Positions 46,837 through 59,447 of a stretch of 64,000 nucleotides of DNA are shown here, one piece after another. Below the pieces are notes generated by a model that saw only the letters and a program-made list of their open reading frames with translations, ran no database searches and had not been told where the DNA came from. This stretch comes from Pseudomonas japonica (GTDB taxonomy: Bacteria; Pseudomonadota; Gammaproteobacteria; Pseudomonadales; Pseudomonadaceae): contig NZ_JAAMQU010000003.1 of assembly GCF_013522925.1 (NCBI RefSeq), positions 1 to 64,000 of the forward strand, given 5' to 3'. Each line of letters begins with the position of its first letter. Positions within the stretch are counted from its first letter, which is position 1. Both the position numbers and the translations under genes were made by a program.

Positions 46837-48436
46837 GGGTGGCCTCCGGCGGGTAATCGTAGGCTTCGAAGTCCACGGTGGGGATGTGCTCGAAATTATG
46901 CTCCGGCGGCGGTGACGCTACCTTCCATTCCAGCCCGGCGGCGCCCCATGGGTTGGCCGGGGCAATGGGCCCCCGGTACCACGACCACAGCAGGTAACAG
47001 AAGGGCAACATGTAGGCCACTGCCAGCACCCCAGCACCTGCGGTGGAGAGCACGTTGAGCACCTGGTATTCGGGCAGGTAATGGTGATACCGGCGCGGCA
47101 TGCCGTCGTAGCCCAATATGAACTGCGGCAGGAAGGTGAGGTTGAACCCCAGGAAAATCAGGATCGCCGCCAGCTTGCCCAGGGTTTCGGGGTACATGCG
47201 CCCAGTGATCTTCGGCCACCAGAAGTGCAGCCCGCCAAAGAACGCCGACACCGCCGCGCCCACCATGATGTAGTGGAAGTGCGCCACCACAAAGTAAGTG
47301 TCATGCACGTGCAAGTCCGCCGCCAGCAGCGCTACGAACAGCCCGGCACAGCCCCCCAGCAGGAACAGCGCGATAAAGGTGCAGCCATAGAGAAAGTGCG
47401 CGGTGATCGCCAGCCGGCTTTTGTAGAGGGTCGCCGTCCAGTTGTACACCTTGATGGCCGAGGGGATGGCGATGAGAAAGCTCAGCAACGAGAACAGCAG
47501 GCTGGCGTACATCGACTGCCCGGCCACGAACATGTGATGGCCCCACACCATGAACCCCAGAATGGCGATGGCGATGCTGGAAAACGCGATAAAGCCGTAG
47601 CCGAACACCCGTTTGTGCGCCGCCGCGGTGATCAGTTCGTTCACCACGCCCATGCCAGGCAGCAGCATGATGTACACCGCCGGGTGGCTGTAGAACCAGA
47701 ACAGGTGCTGGAACAGCAAGGGGTCGCCGCCCAGGGCGGGGTCGAAGATGCCGATCTTGAACAGGTGCTCGGCGGCGATCAGCACCAGGGTAATGGCCAG
47801 CACCGGCGTCGCTAGAATCAGGATCACCGAGGTGGCATACAACGCCCAGATGAACAGCGGCAGGCGGAACCAGGTCATGCCCGGCGCGCGCATGGTGTGC
47901 ACCGTCACCACGATGTTGATGCCGGTGAAGATCGAGGAAAAGCCCGTCACGAACACGCCAACGATCACCGCTACCACATGGCCGTTGCTGAACATCGTGG
48001 ACAGCGGCGTGTAGAAGGTCCAGCCGGTATCGACGCCACCCGCCAGCAGGGCGAACAGGGTGAACAACCCACCGCCCATGAGCAGGTACCAGCTGGCCAG
48101 GTTCATCCGCGGCAGCGCCATGTCCTTGGCCCCGATCATCAGCGGCACCAGAAAATTGCCCAGCACCGACGGAATCGACGGGATGAGAAAGAACCACACC
48201 ATGATCACCCCGTGCAGGGTGAAGGCGCGGTTGTAGCCGTCGGAGGACAGCACATCCCCCTCTGGCGTAAGCAGCTCTACCCGGATCACCCCCGCAGCCA
48301 GCCCGCCAATGAAGAAGAAGAACGTCACGGCCAGCATGTACAGCACGCCGATGCGCTTGTGGTCCGTGGTCAATAGCCAGGAGCGCAGGCTGTGGCCGGC
48401 CTCGAGATAGCTGGGCACCGGGGTGTGGGCGTTCAT
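46823..48436 (-). CDS. coxA: Cytochrome c oxidase subunit I, A2-type caa3
   Basis: The 537-residue, about 12-helix catalytic subunit binds heme a, heme a3 and CuB. Heme a and CuB His ligands are visible in [27 protein letters not shown] (H251), [13 protein letters not shown] and [12 protein letters not shown]. At the position where A1-type enzymes have the Glu of the D channel (HPEVY), this protein reads Y249-S250-H-P-A, the YSHP motif of A2-type oxidases such as Rhodothermus marinus caa3. It reduces O2 to water and pumps protons. Its ATG overlaps the coxB stop by four bases. Confidence 0.95.
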   Translation of the reverse strand: MNAHTPVPSYLEAGHSLRSWLLTTDHKRIGVLYMLAVTFFFFIGGLAAGVIRVELLTPEGDVLSSDGYNRAFTLHGVIMVWFFLIPSIPSVLGNFLVPLMIGAKDMALPRMNLASWYLLMGGGLFTLFALLAGGVDTGWTFYTPLSTMFSNGHVVAVIVGVFVTGFSSIFTGINIVVTVHTMRAPGMTWFRLPLFIWALYATSVILILATPVLAITLVLIAAEHLFKIGIFDPALGGDPLLFQHLFWFYSHPAVYIMLLPGMGVVNELITAAAHKRVFGYGFIAFSSIAIAILGFMVWGHHMFVAGQSMYASLLFSLLSFLIAIPSAIKVYNWTATLYKSRLAITAHFLYGCTFIALFLLGGCAGLFVALLAADLHVHDTYFVVAHFHYIMVGAAVSAFFGGLHFWWPKITGRMYPETLGKLAAILIFLGFNLTFLPQFILGYDGMPRRYHHYLPEYQVLNVLSTAGAGVLAVAYMLPFCYLLWSWYRGPIAPANPWGAAGLEWKVASPPPEHNFEHIPTVDFEAYDYPPEATHGRD

Positions 48437-49380
48437 CGAGGCGGCTCCGTGTTACCAAGGGATTGAATGTAGGCGACCAGGCGCACTACGGCGTCCTCGT
48501 CCAGTACGTTGCTGTAGGTGGGCATGATCGGCGCATAGCCGGCGGCTACCTGCTTTTGCGGCAGCAGGATCGAGTCCCTCAGGTAACTGGCGTCGGCGGT
48601 GACCACACTGCCGTCGGCCAGCGGCACCGGCCGGCCATACAAGCCTTCGAGCTTGGGCGCATGCACTGCCGCCGACGGCCCGTGGCATCCGCTGCAGCCC
48701 ATTTGCTGGTACAGCGCCTCGCCTTGTTCGGCCAGGCTGCCGGGCGCATCGGCCACCCCTAGCCAACGGGTGTAATCGGCCGGCGTTTGCACCACCAGCT
48801 TGGCCAGCATGGCGGAGTGGTCGGTGCCGCAGAATTCCGCGCAGTACACCTGATAGGTGCCCGGCTGGTCGGCCTGGAACCACATCTGCGTGTAACGGCC
48901 CGGGAGCACGTCCTGCTTAACCCGCATCACCGGGATGTAGAAGCTGTGAATTACGTCCTCGGAAATCATGTTCAGCTTGATCGGCCGCCCCGCCGGCACG
49001 TGCAGCGCGTTCAGCTCGCGCTGGCCGCTGGCGTGCTGGAATTTCCACATCCATTGCTTGCCGGTGAGCTGTATTTCCAGCGCATCCACCGGCGGTGTGC
49101 GCGCTTCGAAGAACAGCCGCGCCGACAGGCCGAAGAGGATCATGGCCGCAATGAACGGGATCACGATCCAGGCGATCTCCAGCTTGTGGTTGCCGATGGC
49201 GGTGCTGTCGCGCACGGCCTCGCGCCCTTCGCGGTAGCGCCAGGTGAACACAACGAGGCACACCACCACCGGCACCACGAACAACAGCATCACGCCGGTG
49301 AACGTCATCACCATCCAATCCACCCGGCTGGCGTAGGCGGAGCCGGCCATCGGCCACATGTGTGCGAAGAATCCGTTCAC
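48433..49380 (-). CDS. coxB: Cytochrome c oxidase subunit II with fused cytochrome c domain (caa3)
   Basis: The GTG start overlaps the sco stop (GTGA), giving 315 residues. Two membrane helices (about 22-45 and 68-92) precede a cupredoxin domain with the dinuclear CuA set [14 protein letters not shown]-terminal class-I cytochrome c domain follows, with CSGCH at 229-233 and a distal Met in [12 protein letters not shown]. The fused heme domain defines the caa3 type, so electrons can pass directly from a donor complex without a soluble cytochrome. The neighbouring Alternative Complex III genes make that complex the likely donor. Confidence 0.94.
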   Translation of the reverse strand: MNGFFAHMWPMAGSAYASRVDWMVMTFTGVMLLFVVPVVVCLVVFTWRYREGREAVRDSTAIGNHKLEIAWIVIPFIAAMILFGLSARLFFEARTPPVDALEIQLTGKQWMWKFQHASGQRELNALHVPAGRPIKLNMISEDVIHSFYIPVMRVKQDVLPGRYTQMWFQADQPGTYQVYCAEFCGTDHSAMLAKLVVQTPADYTRWLGVADAPGSLAEQGEALYQQMGCSGCHGPSAAVHAPKLEGLYGRPVPLADGSVVTADASYLRDSILLPQKQVAAGYAPIMPTYSNVLDEDAVVRLVAYIQSLGNTEPPR

Positions 49381-50177
49381 CCGGTCGCCCTCCTGCGTTC
49401 ACGCATTACCGCGATGGCAATGCCCCCGCCCAGTAGCAGCGAGGTGAGCACACCGCCAACCTGAAGCGCCTTGATCACAAGGTTGTCGTAGGCGCCAGTG
49501 CGGGGGTCGTAGTGGAAGCACAGCAACAGCAGCTGATCGCCCAGGCTGCCTACCTTCCCCTGGCCCGCTTCGGTCAGGGCAAGGCGCAGGTCGCTGGCCT
49601 GATAGCCCAGCCCGTACAGCCAGCGGGCGAGGGTGCCGTCTGCGGTGACGGCGGCGATGGCGGAGGTGTGCGCGTATTCGCCGACCTGTGGGTCCAGCCG
49701 ATAACGGAAGCCCATGGCCTGGGCCAGCCCTGCGCTTGAGGCTTCGGGGCCTACCAGGAAATGCACGGCCGGGTTGTTCGCCAGTTCGGGCCAACGGCGG
49801 GCGAGGGCATTGAGCTGGGCGACGGCATCGGCAGGTGTTTCTTCCGGCTTGAAGCTGAATGCCACCAACTCGTAATCCTGCCCGGGCCGGTAATCCAGCG
49901 CGGCCAGCAGCATGAACAGGTTTGCCAGTTGCGCCGAGCATACGTTAGGGCAGGTGAAGTACACCGGCACTACCACCATTGGCCGCTTGCCGCTGTATTG
50001 GCGCAGGGTAACGGCCGCGCCGTGCTGGTCGGTGAAGGGCGCATCCAGCGGTAGGTGCTTGCCCAGGTGGTCATCGATGCCTGCGGCGGCAAACGGCGAC
50101 ACGAGCTTGCCCTCCACAGCACCGGCCAGCCCCGGCGCAAGCAAAAGGATGCATAGCCACAGCGCTTGGCGAATCAT
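49377..50177 (-). CDS. SCO1/SenC-type copper chaperone for CuA
   Basis: The ATG at 50175-50177 (266 residues) was chosen because it overlaps the preceding stop (ATGA); the longer frame has no basis. A Sec signal or anchor (WLCILLLAPGLAGA) precedes a thioredoxin-like domain with the copper-binding CPNVC (C76, C80) and the distal His in GEYAHTSA. A C-terminal hydrophobic helix (ALQVGGVLTSLLLGGGIAIA) suggests a second membrane anchor. SCO proteins load copper into the CuA site of subunit II, whose gene follows immediately. Confidence 0.9.
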   Translation of the reverse strand: MIRQALWLCILLLAPGLAGAVEGKLVSPFAAAGIDDHLGKHLPLDAPFTDQHGAAVTLRQYSGKRPMVVVPVYFTCPNVCSAQLANLFMLLAALDYRPGQDYELVAFSFKPEETPADAVAQLNALARRWPELANNPAVHFLVGPEASSAGLAQAMGFRYRLDPQVGEYAHTSAIAAVTADGTLARWLYGLGYQASDLRLALTEAGQGKVGSLGDQLLLLCFHYDPRTGAYDNLVIKALQVGGVLTSLLLGGGIAIAVMRERRRATG

Positions 50178-50554
50178 GGCGCACCGCCCGGCTTTTGTGC
50201 TGGCCAACCCTGTTGGCCGAGCATTTCCATGGCGCGGGAAATAGGGATATGGGCCACGCCGGGCTGCCCGGGCACCCAGCCGTAGCCTTGCAGTTTTTCC
50301 CGGCCGGCAGTAACGACATGCTCGCCCTCGGCCGGGCTGTTCACTTCCAGGTTTGGCTTGGGCGGCGGTGCGCGTTGCTGTTCAACCTGTGTGAGGGGAG
50401 GCTGGTTGCGCTGATAGATCACCGGGTAGTAATGCATGATCACGGCGATCACCGTGGCACTGACCAGCAACATGACCAGCAAGCCCGCGGCGGTCCACAG
50501 AATGCCGCGCACCGAAATGGCATCAGGCTCTACCCCGGGCTGATCATGCTTCAT
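50174..50554 (-). CDS. Single-pass membrane protein of ACIII-caa3 operon, 126 aa
   Basis: The ATG at 50552-50554 lies 11 bases inside actF. The product has one N-terminal membrane helix (ILWTAAGLLVMLLVSATVIA, about 19-38), a Pro/Gln-rich linker (QRAPPPKPNLEV), and a periplasmic domain with YGWVPGQPGVAHIPISRAME. The YGWV...IPI..AM pattern is, from memory, recurrent in small proteins encoded beside Alternative Complex III and caa3 genes. It has no heme or metal motif and may help join or assemble the two complexes (inference). Confidence 0.75.
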   Translation of the reverse strand: MKHDQPGVEPDAISVRGILWTAAGLLVMLLVSATVIAVIMHYYPVIYQRNQPPLTQVEQQRAPPPKPNLEVNSPAEGEHVVTAGREKLQGYGWVPGQPGVAHIPISRAMEMLGQQGWPAQKPGGAP

Positions 50555-51518
50555 GACGGCGCCTCCATAAGGTGAGCGAAGCGATTGCCCCGGCCCAGGC
50601 CAGCCAGGCCAGCGGCAGCCACACCGAAGGCGCCAGCCCGACCGAGGGCAGGCCCAGCCAGGCGCTTTCCACAAAGCCGCTGAACAGCGTGAGGCCGCTG
50701 GCCCAGCGCAGCGCCCGCGGCCGCTTGCCCCACGGTAGGGTAAGCAGCACCAGCGGCAGGATCGCCTGGGTGAGTGCCAGCAGCCCGCCAACCGCGCCCC
50801 AACCGTGGGCCGTGCGCTCCAGGTACCAGTGAATTTCCCGCGGGAGGTTGCCGGCCCACACAATCAGGTACTGCATGAACTGCAGGTACACCCAGAAGAT
50901 GCAAGCACCCACCAGCAGCCCCCGCAGCAGCCGCTGGCTATGCGGGCCGCTGGTGAGCCCAGCCCAGGCGAGGCCCATCAGCACCGCCCGTAGTACGAAG
51001 AACAAGCCGAAGATGGTCGACGCCAGTTCGGTATCCAGGCTCATCAGCCAGTCGATGCCCGCTGCGGATAGACTCAGCACCAGCACGATCAGGCCCAGCC
51101 CCGCCCGCGCTTCGCCCACGCCGCGACTCACCCAGCTGGCCAGCCACCACCACAGCCCGGCATAAATCAGCACCCGCGCTACAAAGCTCAACGGGTGCAA
51201 CCAGAAGCCTCGAAAGCCCTCGGCCCCCGCCTGGCTCCAGGGGTACAACAGCCACGCGGCCGGCACCAGCACCAGCAGGCCAAGCAATGCCCAGGGCAAG
51301 CTGGCCATACCGATCGCCAGGCTGGGGGTGAGGGTGGTTCGCCACTCGCCCCGAATCAACGGCATCAGCAGGCGCCACAGCAGGCAACCCAGCGCCAGGG
51401 TCACGCTGGTGACCGCAGCGCTCAACCCGGCGCCCAGCACCCCGCGGACATCGAAGAAGGCGCCCACCACGAGCACGGCGATCACGCCGAGCAGTGCCAG
51501 CAAGGGTGTGCGGTTCAT
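50544..51518 (-). CDS. actF: Alternative Complex III subunit ActF (NrfD-like membrane protein)
   Basis: The 324-residue protein has about ten hydrophobic helices, fitting the ActF subunit, which pairs with ActC in the membrane. Indicative segments are SLSAAGIDWLMSLDTELAST, FWVYLQFMQYLIVWAGNLP and the ALLGLLVLVPAAWLLYPWS helix. It has no cofactor motif. With ActC it is thought to form the quinol-binding and proton-path membrane module. It starts where the actE stop ends (ATGA) and overlaps the 126-aa gene by 11 bases. Confidence 0.85.
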   Translation of the reverse strand: MNRTPLLALLGVIAVLVVGAFFDVRGVLGAGLSAAVTSVTLALGCLLWRLLMPLIRGEWRTTLTPSLAIGMASLPWALLGLLVLVPAAWLLYPWSQAGAEGFRGFWLHPLSFVARVLIYAGLWWWLASWVSRGVGEARAGLGLIVLVLSLSAAGIDWLMSLDTELASTIFGLFFVLRAVLMGLAWAGLTSGPHSQRLLRGLLVGACIFWVYLQFMQYLIVWAGNLPREIHWYLERTAHGWGAVGGLLALTQAILPLVLLTLPWGKRPRALRWASGLTLFSGFVESAWLGLPSVGLAPSVWLPLAWLAWAGAIASLTLWRRRHEA

Positions 51519-52054
51519 GGCGCTGCCCCCAAGGCCTGGCGATCTTCGGCCGAGAGCTGCCCAGCTGGCGCGTGGCGGCTCAATTGCAACGCGCGGATAT
51601 ACGCGGCGATGGCCCAGCGATCGGCCGGTGCTACCCGTGCGGCGTAGCTGTACATCTGCCCGTAGCCATTGGTGATCACGTTGACGAAGTAACCGTCGGG
51701 CATCGCCAGCAGCCGGGGCTCGGTGAAGTCGGGCGGGGCGGGGAAGCCACGCGCTACCACGGTGCCATGGCCGTCGCCGGCCAGCCCGTGGCAGGGCGTG
51801 CAGTACACCTGATAGCGGTCCTGGCCCCGTTGCAGCAGTTCGGCGGTCATGGCCGGGCGAGTAGCCAGGGTTTGCTGGCGGGCGCCATCCCCGCGGGCGA
51901 TGGTGCCGCGTGGTGGTACCTGCTGCACCTGGCCGTTGGGGAAGAAGTCACTGGCAGCCTGGTCCCGGGACTTGCGCTGGCGCTCGAGGTTGTCGCACCC
52001 GGCCATGCCTACCAGAACGGCCAATACGATGCCGGTTCGCAGCAGCGCGTTCAT
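51515..52054 (-). CDS. actE: Alternative Complex III monoheme cytochrome c, ActE-like lipoprotein
   Basis: The frame is open further upstream, but ATG 52052-52054 gives a lipoprotein signal (MNALLRTGIVLAVLVGMAGC, lipid Cys at about 20), so the protein is 179 residues. One CxxCH heme site (CTPCHGLAGDGHG) and a distal Met in NGYGQMYSYAARV are present, as in ActE. The heme domain would face the periplasm and pass electrons from the pentaheme subunit towards the oxidase. The start overlaps the actD stop by four bases. Confidence 0.88.
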   Translation of the reverse strand: MNALLRTGIVLAVLVGMAGCDNLERQRKSRDQAASDFFPNGQVQQVPPRGTIARGDGARQQTLATRPAMTAELLQRGQDRYQVYCTPCHGLAGDGHGTVVARGFPAPPDFTEPRLLAMPDGYFVNVITNGYGQMYSYAARVAPADRWAIAAYIRALQLSRHAPAGQLSAEDRQALGAAP

Positions 52055-52584
52055 TGCCACACCTCCGTGACCGACTCGGCCCGCTCGGCGAGCCAGGCGC
52101 GGGTATCGGCCAGGTGGAAGTGGACGTCGTCGGCCAGCAGGCACAGCAGGAAGCGGTCGTCGGAAGCACCGGCGAAGGCGCTGGCATCGAACAGCGGGTG
52201 GTGCAACCGCGGCAACCGGCACAGCATGAACAGGCCAAGCACCGTGGCAAGGCAGGCGAACAGCACGGCCAGCAGGAAGGTAATCACCATGAAAGCCGGC
52301 AGCGCAATCAATGGCCGGGCACCGATGTTCAGGGGGTAGTCCAGGTTGGCATACACCTGCAGGCCAAAGCCGCACGCCGCGCCCAGGACCCCGCCGACGA
52401 TGGCGAACGCCTGTACCCGGCGGTCGCTCAGCCCCAGCGGCGCGTCCAGTTCTTCCAGCGGGAAGGGGCTGAAGGCTTCCAGCCGCCGATACCCCGCTGC
52501 CCGCGCGCTTTCGCAAGCATCGATCAAAGCCTCGGCACTGTGGAATTCGGCCAGCAGGCCGTAGGGGGTAGGCTCGGTCTTCAT
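52051..52584 (-). CDS. actD: Alternative Complex III subunit ActD (DUF3341-type)
   Basis: The 177-residue protein has a cytoplasmic N-terminal ferredoxin-like part (YGLLAEFHSAEALIDACESA), then two membrane helices (about 67-86 and 100-124) and a C-terminal soluble part. This matches ActD/DUF3341. ActD has no cofactor and packs against ActC/ActF. ATGA-type overlaps with both neighbours place it firmly in the act operon. Confidence 0.87.
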   Translation of the reverse strand: MKTEPTPYGLLAEFHSAEALIDACESARAAGYRRLEAFSPFPLEELDAPLGLSDRRVQAFAIVGGVLGAACGFGLQVYANLDYPLNIGARPLIALPAFMVITFLLAVLFACLATVLGLFMLCRLPRLHHPLFDASAFAGASDDRFLLCLLADDVHFHLADTRAWLAERAESVTEVWQ

Positions 52585-53929
52585 GCGCCCTCCCGGCTAC
52601 GGTGCAGCGCCTGCTTCACTTCGAAGGCCGACACCATGGGCACGAAACGCAGGAACAGGCAGAACGGCACGCCGAACACCCCGAACGTGCCGATGAACAG
52701 CGCCACTTCCCAGAAGGTGGGGCTGTAGGCATCACTCCAGGCCGAGGGCATGAAGTCCCGGGTTTGCGGCGTTACCAGCAACATGTAGCGCTCGCACCAC
52801 ATTCCCACCAGCACCGCGAGCGCGATCAGGCTGAGCCAGCCGGCGTGGCGGCGTACCCAGGGCCACCACAGGGCTTGCAGAACCACCACGTTGCAGAAAA
52901 TCGCCAGCCAGAAGCTCCATGCGGTGGGGCCGACCATGCGTGCCAGGGTCACCACGCGTTCCTGGGCCTCGCCGGAGTAGAACGCCATGAAGATATCCGC
53001 CAGGTAGCCGTAGGCGGTGAGCCAGCCGGTGGCCAGGATCAGCCGACCGAGCATGTCCAGGTGGCGTGTAGTAATGAGGTTGTCCAGCAACAGCAAACGG
53101 CGCACGCCGCAGGCCAGCAGCGCTACCAGGGCAAAGCCGGAGAACACCGCGCCGGCCACGAAATAGGGTGGGAACACGGTGGAGTGCCAACCCGCTGCCA
53201 GCCCCAGATTGAGCAGGAACGAGTAGCCGCTGGAAACCGAGAACACCAGCGGCACCGCCAGCAAGGCAATCACCCGATACGCCTGGTGCCAGTAGCGCCA
53301 GTGGGTGGCGGCATTGCGCCAGCCCATGGCCAGAATGCCGTAGACCACCTGCTGGCCGCGGCCCTTGGCGCGGTCGCGGGCGGCGGCGAAATCCGGTATG
53401 GCGCCGATGTAGAGGAACAGCACCGACACCAGCAAATAACTGAGCACGGCGAAGAAGTCCCAGGCGGTGGGGCTTTTGAATTGAGGCCACAGGCCAAGGG
53501 TGCTGGGGTAGGGCGCGATCCAGTAGAAGTACTGCGGCCGCCCCAGGTGCATGATCGGGTACAGCCCGGCGCAGCACACTGCCATCAGGGTCATCAATTC
53601 GGCCAGGCGGTTGAGGGAGTTGCGCCACGGCCGCTCCATCAACAGCAGAAGCGCCGAGATGAACGTGCCTGCATGGCCGATCCCCAGCCACCAGATATAG
53701 TTGAGGATGTCGAACGCCCAATTCACCGGCGTGTTGCTGCCCCACACACCCACCCCGCGGGTGAACAGCACAATCACCGCGATCACGAATATGCCCAGCA
53801 AGGTGGAGCAGGCGCCGAGCAGCATCCACCAGCGGCGGCGTTGCGTGAACTGCAACGGAATGTCCATCACCTGCGCGGTCACCGCACCCGCAGGCATGTC
53901 CAGGGGCAGGAAGTGCGGGGTATCGGCCA

Positions 53930-53930
<1 letters not shown>
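52581..53930 (-). CDS. actC: Alternative Complex III subunit ActC (NrfD/PsrC family)
   Basis: The ATG at 53928-53930 shares one base with the actB stop (TGATG), so the 449-residue form was chosen over a longer open frame. It is a polytopic protein with about ten helices and the NrfD-family N-terminus (IWWLGIGHAGTFISALLLLM after TM1). Further landmarks are HLGRPQYFYWIAPYP and WWPWVRRHAGWLSLIAL. ActC forms the likely quinol-oxidising membrane unit that delivers electrons to the FeS/heme subunits. Confidence 0.9.
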
Positions 53931-56845
<2,915 letters not shown>

Positions 56846-56849
56846 GGCT

Positions 56850-57506
56850 TCACCTATGGCAAACGCTGCAAGAGGTCAGGTCGCGGGTATCGATGTGATA
56901 CTCGCGCAGCAGGCGCTGGCCCAGTTCGCGACGGTCTTCGCGGGTTTGCCAGTCCATCTGGGTGACCGCCTCGCGGGGGCGCAAACGTGGCGCCGGGTCC
57001 CGGTGGCAGTCCACGCACCATTGCATCTGGAACGGCTCGGCCCTGCGCATCAGCGGCATGGTGTCCACCCGGCCGTGGCATTCCACGCAGCCCACGCCCG
57101 CAGTCACATGCACGTCGTGATGGAAGTACACGTAATCGGGCAACTGCGCCACGCGGTTCCAGTGCAGCGGCTGATTGCGGGTGAGGCTCTGGCGCAGCGG
57201 CTCCAGCAGGTCGGCGTTGGTCCACACCTGAGAATGGCAGGTCATGCAGGTTTCGGTGGGCGGCAGCGTCGCCTGCGCGCTGGTGGCCACGCTGGTATGG
57301 CAATACTGGCAATCGAGCTTGAGGCCGCCTACGTGATGCTGGTGTGAGAAGGGCACCGGCTGGTCGATGGTCCACCCGCGCAGCGTGGCGTAATCCGAGC
57401 GTGCCAGCAGCGTGGCACACAGAAATACCGTTGCCAGCCCACCGAACAGTCCGAGCAGCCCAAGGCGAAGCCACAGGTCCGCGCCGCGCGAGAATATCTG
57501 TCCCAT
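56850..57506 (-). CDS. actA: Alternative Complex III pentaheme cytochrome c, ActA
   Basis: The 218-residue protein has one N-terminal membrane helix (LGLLGLFGGLATVFLCATLL) and five CxxCH heme sites: CQYCH, CMTCH, CVECH, CVDCH and CSVCH, with the bis-His-supplying FSHQHHVGG and YFHHDVHV. This is the ActA pattern. It accepts electrons from ActB and passes them to ActE or directly to the caa3 oxidase. It starts 12 bases after ctaA on the same strand. Confidence 0.93.
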   Translation of the reverse strand: MGQIFSRGADLWLRLGLLGLFGGLATVFLCATLLARSDYATLRGWTIDQPVPFSHQHHVGGLKLDCQYCHTSVATSAQATLPPTETCMTCHSQVWTNADLLEPLRQSLTRNQPLHWNRVAQLPDYVYFHHDVHVTAGVGCVECHGRVDTMPLMRRAEPFQMQWCVDCHRDPAPRLRPREAVTQMDWQTREDRRELGQRLLREYHIDTRDLTSCSVCHR

Positions 57507-57518
57507 GGGCGCCGCCGG

Positions 57519-58517
57519 TCACGGTGCGTCGCGCAGCAGCGAAGGCCGCGGCAGCCAGCGCGCGGGCGCTTCGCCTCGGTCGGCTGCCTGCGCGGCAAGG
57601 TTGAGGCGGTGGTTCACTTCCACCAAGAGCAGCGCCAGCACAGCGGCGCCTCCGGTATGCGCCAGGGTCAAGGCAATAGGGGTGGCAAGCAGGGCGCTGA
57701 GCAGGCCGAGCACGGCCTGGCCCAGGCCAGCGAGCACTATCGCCACTGCCGGGCGGCGCAGGCCGCGGCGATACAAGCCCCAGGCAAGCGCGGCCAGGAT
57801 CACCAGCAACGCCACCGCGCCGAGGCGGTGCAGCATGTGCAGCCCAGCGCGCTCGTTCAGGCCAAGGTTACCGGCAAGGTAGCTTGGCCCCACGGGTTGG
57901 CCCAGCTGCAGGGCATTGGAAAAGTCCAGTGCGGCCCAGGCCACCGCGCCACACCCCGGCATCGAGGGGCAGATAGCGCCGGCGTGATTGGTGCTTACCC
58001 AGCCGCCCAGAGCAATTTGAACGCCTACGGCCAACAGCCCCAGCCATGCGAGGTGGCGCAAGCGGGGCGGGCTGCCTGTTGGGCGTGCATTGGCTTGCAG
58101 CCGGCGAAAATGAAGGTAGGCAAGGCAAAGCGTAGTGACGCCGCCCAACAAGTGAAGGGTCACGACCTGCGGCCATACCTTGAGGGTGACTGTCCACATC
58201 CCCAGCATCGCCTGGAACGTGACCACCGCCAGCAGTATCAAAGCGGCGGGCTCACGCCAGCCGTAGCGGCGCCAGCTGAGCCAGGCCTGGAGGGTGACCA
58301 GCACCATCAAGCTCCCCGCAACGTAACGGTGGACCATTTCAGTCCAGGCCTGTACGGCTCCGGGCGCCCCATCTGGTACGCCAATTTCGCCATAACACCC
58401 CGGCCAATCCGGGCAGCCCAGGCCAGCACCGGTCACCCGGGTATAGGCGCCCAGCAGCACCACCAGCAAGGCCAGGAGGGTGATACCCAATGCGAGCGAC
58501 GGCTGGAGGCGGGGCAT
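57519..58517 (-). CDS. ctaA: Heme A synthase (CtaA/COX15)
   Basis: The 332-residue protein has eight hydrophobic helices in two homologous halves. Heme-ligand His residues lie in EMVHRYVAGSLMV, TLHLLGGVTTL, LHMLHRLGAVALL and LTLAHTGGAAVL. It opens with TRVTGAGLGCPDWPGCYGE, the CtaA signature with the paired loop cysteines. It converts heme O to heme A for subunit I. It is the first gene of the operon; ctaB (heme O synthase) and the cox11/ctaG assembly factor are not in this window. Confidence 0.93.
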   Translation of the reverse strand: MPRLQPSLALGITLLALLVVLLGAYTRVTGAGLGCPDWPGCYGEIGVPDGAPGAVQAWTEMVHRYVAGSLMVLVTLQAWLSWRRYGWREPAALILLAVVTFQAMLGMWTVTLKVWPQVVTLHLLGGVTTLCLAYLHFRRLQANARPTGSPPRLRHLAWLGLLAVGVQIALGGWVSTNHAGAICPSMPGCGAVAWAALDFSNALQLGQPVGPSYLAGNLGLNERAGLHMLHRLGAVALLVILAALAWGLYRRGLRRPAVAIVLAGLGQAVLGLLSALLATPIALTLAHTGGAAVLALLLVEVNHRLNLAAQAADRGEAPARWLPRPSLLRDAP

Positions 58518-58659
58518 TGTATTACCTCATGTTTCGGGCGGTAGTACTCCTAGACCGCAGCGAAACGGGTAATGCTCCATCGAAGATTGAACGTGGGCAG
58601 GGGGCAACGGTCTCCCGAAAACAGGCTTTTCATACCAAGCCATATTGGAGCGCGCCGCC

Positions 58660-58827
58660 ATGCCGGACCCACTGCAACCCTCTGCTGACCCCGCTGCGGT
58701 ACCGGGTAACCCTGACCCCGTGACGCCTGCGCAAGCGCCAGTGCCAAGCGGGCCTCCCGACAGCGACAAGCGCCCGGAAGACTGGGTAGATCCGGTGGCC
58801 GATCCGAATGTGCTGCCTCATCGCTGA
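58660..58827 (+). CDS. Small Pro/Asp-rich protein, 55 aa
   Basis: The ATG at 58660 has GGAG at 58647-58650, a nine-base spacing; the frame also includes a TTG that overlaps this site, which is not favoured. The product (MPDPLQPSADPAAVPG...DKRPEDWVDP) is hydrophilic and rich in Pro, Asp and Ala, so it is probably disordered. It is divergent from the ctaA-led operon. A GGCCGCC/GGCGGCC hairpin at 58870-58891 lies downstream. Function unknown. Confidence 0.55.
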   Translation: MPDPLQPSADPAAVPGNPDPVTPAQAPVPSGPPDSDKRPEDWVDPVADPNVLPHR

Positions 58828-58960
58828 GGCTGCGTATTCGGAGCGTATGGGCGGCACAGCCTTACAGCTGGCCGCCTCGCCCCGGGCGGCCTGATTGCAA
58901 GCTTAGGCCATTTGCCAGATATCGCTACGAACGCGTTCGAGAGCCCGGGCAGGGCTCAGG

Positions 58961-59245
58961 TCACTCGGCCTTTTTCTTGGTGCGATCGGTTTCGTACTGG
59001 TTGTCGTACATTTTCTCCGATTTCCCGGATTTCTGATCTTCCGGGCGTTGCTTCACGGGGCCCATGTCCAGGATGCCACCGCCTTTGCCCTTCACGTCCG
59101 CAGGGGTTTCGGCCGCGCCAGAGCGGATCTCGGTATGCACGCCGGTGTCTTTCTTTTCCTTTGCAGTGTCTTCGGCGTATGCACTTGCGGTTGCCAGCGA
59201 CGTGGCCAGAACCAGGCCAGCCATGGCAGTTTTATAAATATTCAT
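58961..59245 (-). CDS. Small secreted polar protein, 94 aa
   Basis: The ATG at 59243-59245 has an AAGGAG site six bases upstream; a TTG immediately before it is not needed. A clean Sec signal (MNIYKTAMAGLVLATSLATA, AYA-ED cleavage near residue 24) precedes about 70 strongly polar residues rich in Lys, Glu, Asp and Gly, with no Cys. It is probably a periplasmic or exported, mostly unstructured protein. No family is recognised. It has its own transcript between two plus-strand genes. Confidence 0.75.
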   Translation of the reverse strand: MNIYKTAMAGLVLATSLATASAYAEDTAKEKKDTGVHTEIRSGAAETPADVKGKGGGILDMGPVKQRPEDQKSGKSEKMYDNQYETDRTKKKAE

Positions 59246-59447
59246 CAACTTCTCCTTCAGGGTTGGCAGGCGAGCCGCTCTACAGGCCTCGCCAGGCTCA
59301 CTTCAACCGACCGGTGAACGCGCCCTCGCGTTCCCTGTTTGTGAACCGACCATCGGTCTGCGGTGTGCGGTTTTTTTCAAACTCCGCGGGCGCGCTTCGC
59401 CTCTACCGAAACGTGTTTTCGATCATCCGCTTCGAAGGAGGTGACTC

